64,000 bases of DNA. Source: Prinsepia uniflora (lineage: Eukaryota > Streptophyta > Magnoliopsida > Rosales > Rosaceae). Positions 11,376-23,904 of this stretch are shown piece by piece; the stretch's first letter is position 1; every line of letters begins with the position of its first letter. The stretch covers positions 44,004,252-44,068,251 of the forward strand of contig CM064872.1 in assembly GCA_032719365.1 (NCBI GenBank), written 5' to 3'. Under the pieces are notes generated by a model. The model was not told the origin of the DNA, made no database searches, and saw nothing but the letters and a program-made list of their open reading frames with translations. A program made the translations under genes and the position numbers.

Positions 11376-11412
11376 CCATTGGATGGGTGACACTTGTCAC
11401 TCATCCATTGGG
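11376..11412 (-). repeat. Conserved palindrome in the LTR (array copy 1)
   Basis: The arms CCATTGGATGGGTGACA and TGTCACTCATCCATTGG are near-perfect inverted repeats around a CT centre. The same palindrome is recognisable in families B, H and D and in the fragment at 35935-37315. In the array it recurs at 17334, 23349, 29364 and 35379. Confidence 0.8.
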
Positions 11413-11737
11413 CCTCCAGCAAATATCTGGGCCCACTAGAGACAAAACTGCACTTTTTGTCTCGTAAAACGTGCCGTCGTGAATAGTAACTGGGAACTTC
11501 CGTGAACCGTAACTTCGCCGTCGAACGTCCGAATTCGACGTGCCGCCTGTCTACGGATTCGTATCGTCCTTATCTACGTAACGGTCTTCGGCCCTCGGCC
11601 ATCGGACCTCCTGGTCAAAAAGTCAACTTTTGACCTCCTATTCACCCAAATTACCAAAATGCCCTTGGGCTTCCGAACGTCATAACTTCTTCTACGAACG
11701 TCGGAATTGAACGTGCCACCTGTCTATGAACTCGTGA

Positions 11738-11754
11738 CGTCACGAACTACGTCA
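11738..11754 (-). promoter_or_regulatory. as-1-like pair of TGACG boxes (array LTR 1)
   Basis: On the minus strand the sequence is TGACG, 7 nt, TGACG, the arrangement of the as-1 element bound by TGA-class bZIP factors. The second box sits in the palindrome CGTGACGTCACG. It is about 180 bp from the LTR start, in presumptive U3. Identical copies are at 17696, 23711, 29726 and 35741. Function is inferred. Confidence 0.55.
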
Positions 11755-11931
11755 CGGTCATCGGTCAAAGTCCATTTGACTACCCGATTAAAAGTCAACG
11801 TTTTGTCACCATCAGGCGCAAAACGGTCATTTCGCATCGCTCGTCCGATTTCGCTCTACTAATCACGGATTAGCCTCACTAATCGTGATTAGTCACTAAT
11901 CTAATCATGGAATTTGGGACGGGTCGTTACA

Positions 11932-14900
11932 ACCTTCCCTCCTTAATTAGTTTCATTCTCGAAACTCCAATTATCTTGATTCCACATCCACCCCGTGGAA
12001 AGTAGAATCGACCTCGGAACTCGTGTACACTCGTGCACCCACTAAACAGAACGATAACCGTCTGCAACCAGACGTACGACTAACACTCACGTCGTATCGA
12101 CTACATTCGACCACGTCGAATGACAGAAGTCGTACGCTCCGAACTGACACCACTTGTCAGATCTACCATTTCGCTGACACAACCAACTAGACTGTTCCTT
12201 GCTTAACCACTAACTATCCTGACGTCTGCTCCCACTGGGAGTCATCAGACCTCACACCATGATCCACACTGACACCTCCTACAAACTGTCAGTACTTGAC
12301 AGTTGTCAGTCGCAAACTGATATGACACACACTCGTGGTTACACTAACCACAAGCATTTCACTCGACCTGTGTGTAACTAGACTCATCAGAACCACTATG
12401 ACCTAATGCACAGTATCCAATGTCCAGTCCACGACCCCGACTAATCCAATGGTATCGGAACCAAGCCGACTACCAACACGCTCTCCAACGTACCACCGGT
12501 ATCTCCTATATACCGTCGCCAGGCACGACAAGTCTGCCTAGTATCGTACCTTGAACAACGTACAAGGTACGTACATCTTCCCATCAATCAGCCTACAACC
12601 ACCTAGGTTGTAGTCAATCACGTTTCAATTATGGAGTCCATCTGTCCGATCTAGACAAATCGAAACTCCAACCCATTATCTATTTCCAAATCCGAATCCG
12701 AATCCGCAATTTCGTAAGAAATCCCGAATCCAAACCCAGAAATCATATCCATAATCATGTCCAAATTCGAATCCGAAATCATCATTCCGTAAACTAGTAT
12801 TTGGAATAACCATTCCGAACCCAAATCCATAAAAGAAAATCTATAGTCAAGCTCTAGTATCAAATCCTGAATCGTCACCCAGAATCCGATTCCAAAACCC
12901 AAATACAGAAATCCTCTTTCAAGTTCCAAAATCAAATCCTGAATCGTCATCCAGAAATCTGATTCCAAAACCTGAAATATCGTTCACGTCTACCGAGACG
13001 TACCAAAACCAAACCTATCGGTTACCCACTCAACCGATTACTACCATACGATCGATTGACTTCATAGGGAAGTCAATCCCAACATCAACACAACACTAGG
13101 TCAGACAAAATCCGACCTCGTCAGACACCTACTCATCGGACAACTACTCAGGCGAGTAATAAGCCATATGGGATTTACCTGGAAAAGAAGTTCAGTCCCA
13201 TCATGCTCCACTCAACATCCAAGTAAGAGTAATAAACTCTCCACCTATCTGGATACCCAAATCACGATCTAGATCCAACACTACGTCAACCGACCATAGA
13301 CGTCACGATCGAGGATCGTCACGCCAACCAAAATCCTTGACCATTTCCCACATCTTAAATAGATTAGTCTACGACGAGACACGCCGAGACTGTGGGTTCT
13401 CACTGATTACCTCGTATCGATCCTTGGCATTCCACCGTGGAAAACCAAGAACGATCCAACACGATGACACCAAAATTCATCATATGTGAATGCAACCAAA
13501 ACTCGCTACACTCACCACGCCACGTAATTCAACATCGTCTGCCACCAAGCAGAAATGAGAAATCTCAGTCACCTAACTTCGATATACTCAACTCCACTTA
13601 ATGACCCAAAACAAATCCCGGGTCCACCAACCAATACACGATCAGTGTACTAGTGATCCAACCATCATCTGTATCATCAACGTCATCCACCATCATCATT
13701 TATGGTAGAACCTGAGAAGTCACCCAAAACGACTTCGACATACCCGTTAACAATGCGGAAAACCCGCATTCCACTCGTCACCTCAATCGCAACCTCTCGC
13801 GATTCCGAAGTTCCAACAAGATTGGAAACAACATACCCGGACATCAACCACGTGTCCCCTAACCACTTTAACCTTATCTGAGGTCCACTCTGGAACCACA
13901 GATACCCAACATATGCCCATCTCGTCAGAGCCACATCCCGACTCGTGACTCAATGTCATCACAATCACCAGCACTAGCACCAGCACTAGTACCAATATCA
14001 TCACCTGTCAGCATCAACACACAAGCATCCACACTAGCATCAGTACTAACACTAGCACACCATGTGCAAAACTGACAACCCTGGATCTCTGCTCATACCG
14101 AGCGACGATCCCGTACCTCTGCTCGAATAGGAGAACTCGGCCTCCCTCGTATCCTACCACTCTGGGTACGGTCACCCTGACAACTCATACGAGAAAAGGA
14201 AACGTCCCCTGAACGTCCCCGATTCCCAACAACCACAGCTACAACCACTCTCGGTAGTAGTGCCTTCCACAGACTCGTGCAGACCTAACTACCAGACCTC
14301 GCTATATCCAGACTCCGTATCCAACGGAATCAATCGCCCGTACCAACTACTCTGTATCCCACTCAGGGATTCCATCGACAAGTACCAACCTTGATAACTT
14401 GTCCAACCAAACTCTAACCAGTCGCAACTCGACTAACCCAATGTCCTCTACCAGGTCACCAATGACCTTAGTTGCACCAAACGACAACTAAAGTACCATG
14501 ACAACCAACTATGTTTAACCGATAAGTACAACCTCGACTGCGAAGTGCAGCCCCCACACAAGCTAACATGACTAGACCGACTAACGAATCCAAATCCGAA
14601 TAGTCGTCCAAGTCAAACCACTCGTCAACTCACATTTCTGAACCATACACATACGGTAGGGTTCCACGATCACACCTAGAGTTCCCCAGAACCCAACTGC
14701 ATAAGGCAGTAAAATCCACGATCTGGCCGACCCCGTGGACATCATAAAGACGTCAATCCAATCCTACGACATCGTGAAAGACGATCCCAACTAACCGTCT
14801 CACGATCAAAACGTTAACGTACAGGTACGTCATCCCTTCCGTAGGGTCTCACACTGTCAACCTTGACAGAACTATGGCAACCCCGGCCTCAAATGCCGAA

Positions 14901-15058
14901 CCAAGGCATGCCAATCCTACTAACTATCGTACCGGCACCCCAACAATCAGGTTGACCAGGGACTGCAGCCCCATGAGATATCACATCCTCGACCAGCATA
15001 CATACTCCAAGAGCTCCGCGGTTGCTCGAATAGAGACAACCCCGCTCTGATACCACGT
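11932..15058 (-). mobile_element. Array internal region 1 (3127 bp, non-coding)
   Basis: It runs from the PPT (11932-11950) to the PBS (15044-15055). The longest frame is 105 codons (12651-12968, minus). It is a low-complexity product with a repeated TIQDLILEL stretch and no gag or pol motif. A run of CACCAGCACTAG repeats lies at about 13968-13995. This copy has a single PPT, where the other three have two PPT-like tracts 57 bp apart. Confidence 0.93.
15044..15055 (-). other. PBS, array internal 1
   Basis: The minus strand reads TGGTATCAGAGC 3 nt after the LTR end (15059), complementary to initiator tRNA-Met. Exact copies lie at 21059-21070, 27074-27085 and 33089-33100. Confidence 0.93.
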
Positions 15059-15238
15059 TGACAGGACCCATCCCAATCCCCCCGGGATTAGTGCGGGATG
15101 ACCCTGCTCCCGTCTAACACGAAGTGTCAGACAAGGGATATTTCCGACCTTTGCCCTCCCGGGCTATCAGAGTACGCCAGGATCCGGAGGAGGCATGTGA
15201 TATCTCGGTCTCTGCTACAGTCCACATCCGATGTCAAC

Positions 15239-16386
15239 CTGAAGGGCAGTCAAAACATTAAAAACTGTGAGTGGACAAAACAAAGAGTTTATAAAAACAT
15301 TTAATAAGGAAGACATTTGTACCCTCCACTAAAAAGCATGCATGCATTCGAAAACCATTTATCCAAAACAACCATATGTGGGACTAAGCCCAAAGCAGAT
15401 ATAAACTAAGGTCGAAAGGACCACAATAAAAACGACCATACGGGCCACTGCCCAAATCCTGTGCACACCTGTACACACCACATATCATATATCATATATC
15501 CATCACATACATATATATAAGTCACACAACCAATCCTGTCACAGTATCCAAAGCCACGCGCGTGCTACCCAGGTCTCAATCCGAGTCTTCTCAAAGTCAA
15601 GATCAATGTCCGCAGACCACTGACCCTACCCGAGGTAATAGTAATCATAGCCTTCCTGAGAGTAAGGAACCCAACTGGGGGGTGACTCCACTCAGTCGGT
15701 GCTCCGTGACTACTCCGGGGTCCACCCAGGCCAACGACCCTCCCCGGAGGAGATAATAGAAGTAAAGGAAGGTAGACGAACATATATATACATAACATAA
15801 ACATTCATGACCGGTTCCCCTGAACCGTCATGATCCATAATATCCATAATCAGGTAACATGCCGGTTCCCATAAACCGTCATGTACCGTAATAACATAAC
15901 CAGGTAACATGCCGGTTCCCATAAACCGTCATGTACCATAATAACCAACAAGGGTTCATGCCGGTTCCCATAAACCGTCATGAACCATGATACCATAACA
16001 AGGGTTCATGCCGGTTCCCATAAACCGTCATGAACCTGGGAATCCATTTAAGGTTCCCTGATCTGAAATCAAAACCGTAAAGTGACTCGGTCTCGTACCC
16101 GAACATAGGACACCAACTGGGCACCGTGCCCGGAATCTGAGGTCATATGCCCGAGACAAAACCAAATGGGTCTCATACCCGAGTTTATCATTTTGAAATC
16201 CAAATTCAGTTCATTTAAATCAATAAAGAAATACAGACCCGTATAAGCACCGTATAAGGCCGAAACCTCGAAATATGTGCTTATACGTAACCACATACAA
16301 ATGCACCCATGGCATCATCAAACAAGTAATAAAACATATAATAAACACTTATGCATGCACCAATTTAGAAAACAAGGTCCACTCAC
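15239..16386 (-). other. Candidate LTR intron, array LTR 2
   Basis: It has the same donor (GTGAGT) and acceptor (CCCTTCAG) as in array LTR 1, with the 12-nt complementarity intact. Confidence 0.4.
15806..16032 (-). repeat. Hairpin minisatellite, array LTR 2
   Basis: Five CATG..GGTT..AACC..CATG units, with the same number and spacing as in LTR 1. Confidence 0.93.
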
Positions 16387-17889
16387 AGACCGTCCGAGCT
16401 GCCGCCTCGATTTGCGTGCCATACGGCTCCCCGAGCCGATCACCATCACCGGGACTCCCAAACCTGTCCAAATCGTAATAGAAGGTTACTAACTACTTAA
16501 TTAACCTCCCACTAAAGCCCCGTAATTTTCCCGTATTTTTAACTATTTTTAATCCCGAACCTAAACCTTCCGATGCCCCGAAACATCTCGAGACGGTGTC
16601 CGATCGACACGAAACCAGTCCCAAAATGTTCGTTACATCGAATAGATGATTCCGTATGTTGGAACCTTCCCCAGATTCCCTGCCACGCGCCCTCACGCGC
16701 CGCCTGAAGTGGCTGCCCGTGGGCTTCACGCGCCGATACAGTATCACCTGCTCCAGCGATCGAACCGGTCTGGGCCGGCCGGTCCGGTCCAACCTCTGCA
16801 ACTGGACCGGCGTAACCGTTCCAGGCCTCCTTCTCCCTCATTTTCGGTCCGATTTCCTCCGTTCCAATTCCTAAATTCCTATTTTCTCATTTCCAATCTA
16901 TCCCAATCCTTACAACCTAAGAAAACTACCCGAAGCCCCTTGGTTCGAAATGGACCTCACGGTCCCATTTTTCCGATCGGTCCCCCACGGCTTCTCAGCC
17001 GTTAACCCTCACCAAAACCGTCCTAAAACCTTCCTAGCATCCTAATAATCATTCCCTAATCATTTAAAACCAACCATAATGCTCACATCGAAAAATGAGG
17101 AAAAACGGGCTTACCGGGTACCCGATCGGGTTTTGGGCTCCCGCCACCGCCCACGGCGGTTCCAGCCACCAGCTGCCGTCCTAGTCCTCCTCTCTCACTC
17201 TCCTGGTTCCTCAGATCATAAGGGATGAAGGTTTTGGGATTTTGGGTGAAATGGGATCGGGTGAAAAATGGTTTGAAATGGAGAGGAATGATCGATGAAG
17301 AGGCAGGTGAGATGCATGAAGGAAAAATGATGTCCATTGGATGGGTGACACTTGTCACTCATCCATTGGGCCTCCAGCAAATATCTGGGCCCACTAGAGA
17401 CAAAACTGCACTTTTTGTCTCGTAAAACGTGCCGTCGTGAATAGTAACTGGGAACTTCCGTGAACCGTAACTTCGCCGTCGAACGTCCGAATTCGACGTG
17501 CCGCCTGTCTACGGATTCGTATCGTCCTTATCTACGTAACGGTCTTCGGCCCTCGGCCATCGGACCTCCTGGTCAAAAATTCAACTTTTGACCTCCTATT
17601 CACCCAAATTACCAAAATGCCCTTGGGCTTCCGAACGTCATAACTTCTTCTACGAACGTCGGAATTGAACGTGCCACCTGTCTATGAACTCGTGACGTCA
17701 CGAACTACGTCACGGTCATCGGTCAAATTCCATTTGACTACCCGATTAAAAGTCAACGTTTTGTCACCATCAGGCGCAAAACGGTCATTTCGCATCGCTC
17801 GTCCGATTTCGCTCTACTAATCACCGATTAGCCTCACTAATCGTGATTAGTCACTAATCTAATCATGGAATTTGGGACGGGTCGTTACA

Positions 17890-20800
17890 ACCTTCCCTCC
17901 TTAATTAATTTCGTCCTCGAAATTCCAACCGACCTAAATCCAATCGTTCTTCCCTCCTTAATTAGTTTCATTCTCGAAACTCCAATTATCTTGATTCCAC
18001 ATCCACCCCGTGGAAAGTAGAATCGACCTCGGAACTCGTGTACACTCGTGCACCCACTAAACAGAACGATAACCGTCTGCAACCAGACGTACGACTAACA
18101 CTCACGTCGTATCGACTACATTCGACCACGTCGAATGACAGAAGTCGTACGCTCCGAACTGACACCACTTGTCAGATCTACCATTTCGCTGACACAACCA
18201 ACTAGACTGTTCCTTGCTTAACCACTAACTATCCTGACGTCTGCTCCCACTGGGAGTCATCAGACCTCACACCATGATCCACACTGACACCTCCTACAAA
18301 CTGTCAGTACTTGACAGTTGTCAGTCGCAAACTGATATGACACACACTCGTGGTTACACTAACCACAAGCATTTCACTCGACCTGTGTGTAACTAGACTC
18401 ATCAGAACCACTATGACCCAATGCACAGTATCCAATGTCCAGTCCACGACCCCGACTAATCCAATGGTATCGGAACCAAGCCGACTACCAACACGCTCTC
18501 CAACGTACCACCGGTATCTCCTATATACCGTCGCCAGGCACGACAAGTCTGCCTAGTATCGTACCTTGAACAACGTACAAGGTACGTACATCTACCCATC
18601 AATCAGCCTACAACCACCTAGGTTGTAGTCAATCACGTTTCAATTATGGAGTCCATCTGTCCGATCTAGACAAATCGAAACTCCAACCCATTATCTATTT
18701 CCAAATCCGAATCCGAATCCGCAATTTCGTAAGAAATCCCGAATCCAAACCCAGAAATCATATCCATAATCATGTCCAAATTCGAATCCGAAATCATCAT
18801 TCCGTAAACTAGAATTTGGAATAACCATTCCGAACCCAAATCCATAAAAGAAAATCTATAGTCAAGCTCTAGTATCAAATCCTGAATCGTCACCCAGAAT
18901 CCGATTCCAAAACCCAAATACAGAAATCCTCTTTCAAGTTCCAAAATCAAATCCTGAATCGTCATCCAGAAATCTGATTCCAAAACCTGAAATATCGTTC
19001 ACGTCTACCGAGACGTACCAAAACCAAACCTATCGGTTACCCACTCAACCGATTACTACCATACGATCGATTGACTTCATAGGGAAGTCAATCCCAACAT
19101 CAACACAACACTAGGTCAGACAAAATCCGACCTCGTCAGACACCTACTCATCGGACAACTACTCAGGCGAGTAATAAGCCATATGGGATTTACCTGGAAA
19201 AGAAGTTCAGTCCCATCATGCTCCACTCAACATCCAAGTAAGAGTAATAAACTCTCCACCTATCTGGATACCCAAATCACGATCTAGATCCAACACTACG
19301 TCAACCGACCATAGACGTCACGATCGAGGATCGTCACGCCAACCAAAATCCTTGACCATTTCCCACATCTTAAATAGATTAGTCTACGACGAGACACGCC
19401 GAGACTGTGGGTTCTCACTGATTACCTCGTATCGATCCTTGGCATTCCACCGTGGAAAACCAAGAACGATCCAACACGATGACACCAAAATTCATCATAT
19501 GTGAATGCAACCAAAACTCGCTGCACTCACCACGCCACGTAATTCAACATCGTCTGCCACCAAGCAGAAATGAGAAATCTCAGTCACCTAACTTCGATAT
19601 ACTCAACTCCACTTAATGACCCAAAACAAATCCCGGGTCCACCAACCAATACACGATCAGTGTACTAGTGATCCAACCATCATCTGTATCATCAACGTCA
19701 TCCACCATCATCATTTATGGTAGAACCTGAGAAGTCACCCAAAACGACTTCGACATACCCGTTAACAATGCGGAAAACCCGCATTCCACTCGTCACCTCA
19801 ATCGCAACCTCTCGCGATTCTGAAGTTCCAACAAGATTGGAAACAACATACCCGGACATCAACCACGTGTCCCCTAACCACTTTAACCTTATCTGAGGTC
19901 CACTCTGGAACCACAGATACCCAACATATGCCCATCTCGTCAGAGCCACATCCCGACTCGTGACTCAATGTCATCACAATCACCAGCACTAGCACCAGCA
20001 CTAGTACCAATATCATCACCTGTCAGCATCAACACACAAGCATCCACACTAGCATCAGTACTAACACTAGCACACCATGTGCAAAACTGACAACCCTGGA
20101 TCTCTGCTCATACCGAGCGACGATCCCGTACCTCTGCTCGAATAGGAGAACTCTGCCTCCCTCGTATCCTACCACTCTGGGTACGGTCACCCTGACAACT
20201 CATACGAGAAAAGGAAACGTCCCCTGAACGTCCCCGATTCCCAACAACCACAGCTACAACCACTCTCGGTAGTAGTGCCTTCCACAGACTCGTGCAGAAC
20301 TAGCTACCAGACCTCGCTATATCCAGACTCCGTATCCAACGGAATCAATCGCCCGTACCAACTACTCTGTATCCCACTCAGGGATTCCATCGACAAGTAC
20401 CAACCTTGATAACTTGTCCAACCAAACTCTAACCAGTCGCAACTCGACTAACCCAATGTCCTCTACCAGGTCACCAATGACCTTAGTTGCACCAAACGAC
20501 AACTAAAGTACCATGACAACCAACTATGTTTAACCGATAAGTACAACCTCGACTGCGAAGTGCAGCCCCCACACAAGCTAACATGACTAGACCGACTAAC
20601 GAATCCAAATCCGAATAGTCGTCCAAGTCAAACCACTCGTCAACTCACATTTCTGAACCATACACATACGGTAGGGTTCCACGATCACACCTAGAGTTCC
20701 CCAGAACCCAACTGCATAAGGCAGTAAAATCCACGATCTGGCCGACCCCGTGGACATCATAAAGACGTCAATCCAATCCTACGACATCGTGAAAGACGAT

Positions 20801-21073
20801 CCCAACTAACTGTCTCACGATCAAAACGTTAACGTACAGGTACGTCATCCCTTCCGTAGGGTCTCACACTGTCAACCTTGACAGAACTATGGCAACCCCG
20901 GCCTCAAATGCCGAACCAAGGCATGCCAATCCTACTAACTATCGTACCGGCACCCCAACAATCAGGTTGACCAGGGACTGCAGCCCCATGAGATATCACA
21001 TCCTCGACCAGCATACATACTCCAAGAGCTCCGCGGTTGCTCGAATAGAGACAACCCCGCTCTGATACCACGT
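17890..21073 (-). mobile_element. Array internal region 2 (3184 bp, non-coding)
   Basis: It is equivalent to internal region 1 plus 57 bp. The extra sequence places a second CTTCCCTCCTTAATTA tract (17949) after the first (17892), duplicating the PPT and the neighbouring GACGAAATT-like motif. It has a PBS at 21059-21070 and no coding capacity. Confidence 0.95.
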
Positions 21074-21253
21074 TGACAGGACCCATCCCAATCCCCCCGG
21101 GATTAGTGCGGGATGACCCTGCTCCCGTCTAACACGAAGTGTCAGACAAGGGATATGTCCGACCTTTGCCCTCCCGGGCTATCAGAGTACGCCAGGATCC
21201 GGAGGAGGCATGTGATATCTCGGTCTCTGCAACAGTCCACATCCGATGTCAAC

Positions 21254-22401
21254 CTGAAGGGCAGTCAAAACATTAAAAACTGTGAGTGGACAAAACAAAG
21301 AGTTTATAAAAACATTTAATAAGGAAGACATTTGTACCCTCCACTAAAAAGCATGCATGCATTCGAAAACCATTTATCCAAAACAACCATATGTGGGACT
21401 AAGCCCAAAGCAGATATAAACTAAGGTCGAAAGGACCACAATAAAAACGACCATACGGGCCACTGCCCAAATCCTGTGCACACCTGTACACACCACATAT
21501 CATATATCATATATCCATCACATACATATATATAAGTCACACAACCAATCCTGTCACGGTATCCAAAGCCACGCGCGTGCTACCCAGGTCTCAATCCGAG
21601 TCTTCTCAAAGTCAAGATCAATGTCCGCAGACCACTGACCCTACCCGAGGTAATAGTAATCATAGCCTTCCTGAGAGTAAGGAACCCAACTGGGGGGTGA
21701 CTCCACTCAGTCGGTGCTCCGTGACTACTCCGGGGTCCACCCAGGCCAACGACCCTCCCCGGAGGAGATAATAGAAGTAAAGGAAGGTAGACGAACATAT
21801 ATATACATAACATAAACATTCATGACCGGTTCCCCTGAACCGCCATGATCCATAATATCCATAATCAGGTAACATGCCGGTTCCCATAAACCGTCATGTA
21901 CCGTAATAACATAACCAGGTAACATGCCGGTTCCCATAAACCGTCATGTACCGTAATAACCAACAAGGGTTCATGCCGGTTCCCATAAACCGTCATGAAC
22001 CATGATACCATAACAAGGGTTCATGCCGGTTCCCATAAACCGTCATGAACCTGGGAATCCATTTAAGGTTCCCTGACCTGAAATCAAAACCGTAAAGTGA
22101 CTGGGTCTCGTACCCGAACATAGGACACCAACTGGGCACCGTGCCCGGAATCTGAGGTCATATGCCCGAGACAAAACCAAATGGGTCTCATACCCGAGTT
22201 TATCATTTTGAAATCCAAATTCAGTTCATTTAAATCAATAAAGAAATACAGACCCGTATAAGCACCGTATAAGGCCGAAACCTCGAAATACGTGTTTATA
22301 CGTAACCACAAACAAATGCACCCATGACATCATCAAACAAGTAATAAAACATATAATAAACATTTATGCATGCACCAATTTAGAAAACAAGGTCCACTTA
22401 C
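21254..22401 (-). other. Candidate LTR intron, array LTR 3 (GTAAGT donor)
   Basis: It has the same boundaries as in the other array LTRs. The donor reads GTAAGT instead of GTGAGT, a change that keeps or improves the consensus. Confidence 0.4.
21821..22047 (-). repeat. Hairpin minisatellite, array LTR 3
   Basis: Five units. The first unit has a C in place of T in its right arm (AACCGCCATG). Confidence 0.93.
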
Positions 22402-23904
22402 AGACCGTCCGAGCTGCCGCCTCGATTTGCGTGCCATACGGCTCCCCGAGCCGATCACCGTCACCGGGACTCCCAAACCTGTCCAAATCGTAATAGAAGG
22501 TTACTAACTACTTAATTAACCTCCCACTAAAGCCCCGTAATTTTCTCGTATTTTTAACTATTTTTAATCCCGAACCTAAACCTTCCGATGCCCCGAAACA
22601 TCTCGAGACGGTGTCCGATCGACACGAAACCAGTCCCAAAATGTTCGTTACATCGAATAGATGATTCCGTATGTTGGAACCTTCCCCAGATTCCCTGCCA
22701 CGCGCCCTCACGCGCCGCCTGAAGTGGCTGCCCGTGGGCTTCACGCGCCGATACAGTATCACCTGCTCCAGCGATCGAACCGGTCTGGGCCGGCCGGTCC
22801 GGTCCAACCTCTGCAACTGGACCGGCGTAACCGGTCCAGGCCTCCTTCTCCCTCATTTTCGGTCCGATTTCCTCCGTTCCAATTCCTAAATTCCTATTTT
22901 CTCATTTCCAATCTATCCCAATCCTTACAACCTAAGAAAACTACCCGAAGCCCCTTGGTTCGAAATGGACCTCACGGTCCCATTTTTCCGATCGGTCCCC
23001 CACGGCTTCTCAGCCGTTAACCCTCACCAAAACCGTCCTAAAACCTTCCTAGCATCCTAATAATCATTCCCTAATCATTTAAAACCAACCATAATGCTCA
23101 CATCGAAAAATGAGGAAAAACGGGCTTACCGGGTACCCGATCGGGTTTTGGGCTCCCGCCACCGCCCACGGCGGTTCCAGCCACCAGCTGCCGTCCTAGT
23201 CCTCCTCTCTCACTCTCCTGGTTCCTCAGATCATAAGGGATGAAGGTTTTGGGATTTTGGGTGAAATGGGATCGGGTGAAAAATGGTTTGAAATGGAGAG
23301 GAATGATCGATGAAGAGGCAGGTGAGATGCATGAAGGAAAAATGATGTCCATTGGATGGGTGACACTTGTCACTCATCCATTGGGCCTCCAGCAAATATC
23401 TGGGCCCACTAGAGACAAAACTGCACTTTTTGTCTCGTAAAACGTGCCGTTATGAATAGTAACTGGGAACTTCCGTGAACCGTAACTTCGCCGTCGAACG
23501 TCTGAATTCGACGTGCCGCCTGTCTACGGATTCGTATCGTCCTTATCTACGTAACGGTCTTCGGCCCTCGGCCATCGGACCTCCTGGTCAAAAAGTCAAC
23601 TTTTGACCTCCTATTCACCCAAATTACCAAAATGCCCTTGGGCTTCCGAACGTCATAACTTCTTCTACGAACGTCGGAATTGAACGTGCCACCTGTCTAT
23701 GAACTCGTGACGTCACGAACTACGTCACGGTCATCGGTCAAAGTCCATTTGACTACCCGATTAAAAGTCAACGTTTTGTCACCATCAGGCGCAAAACGGT
23801 CATTTCGCATCGCTCGTCCGATTTCGCTCTACTAATCACGGATTAGCCTCACTAATCGTGATTAGTCACTAATCTAATCGTGGAATTTGGGACGGGTCGT
23901 TACA

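Larger units (their letters stand above)
9150..11931 (-). mobile_element. Array LTR 1 (lacks its last 49 bp)
   Basis: It aligns to array LTR 2 from 15108 onward. The terminal 49 bp (TGACAGGACCC and following) are absent because LTR A ends at 9149. It ends TTACA at 11931 and is followed by the PPT. It keeps the hairpin minisatellite, the GC-rich core, the paired as-1-like boxes and the conserved 37-bp palindrome. Confidence 0.93.
15059..17889 (-). mobile_element. Array LTR 2 (2831 bp, complete)
   Basis: Its ends are TGACAGGACCC (plus-strand left) and GGTCGTTACA (right). It is flanked by a PBS on the left and a PPT on the right, so it serves two neighbouring units. It shares several variants with array LTR 4 that LTRs 1, 3 and 5 lack (sites 16088, 16276 and 16348). 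Confidence 0.95.
21074..23904 (-). mobile_element. Array LTR 3 (complete)
   Basis: It is 2831 bp with TG/CA ends. Copy-specific changes include a C-to-T at the donor-like motif (ACTTAC at about 22396-22401), which turns minus-strand GTGAGT into GTAAGT. That is still a good plant splice donor. Confidence 0.95.

Noticed and set aside
12651..12968. 105-codon frame (minus), identical in all four internal regions
   Set aside because: Its conservation is explained by the recent duplication of the whole unit. The product is low-complexity with internal repeats and no known domain.
13783..14004. Frame encoding a Leu-Val repeat that looks like a membrane segment
   Set aside because: It is the translation of a CACCAGCACTAG simple repeat, not a real transmembrane protein.
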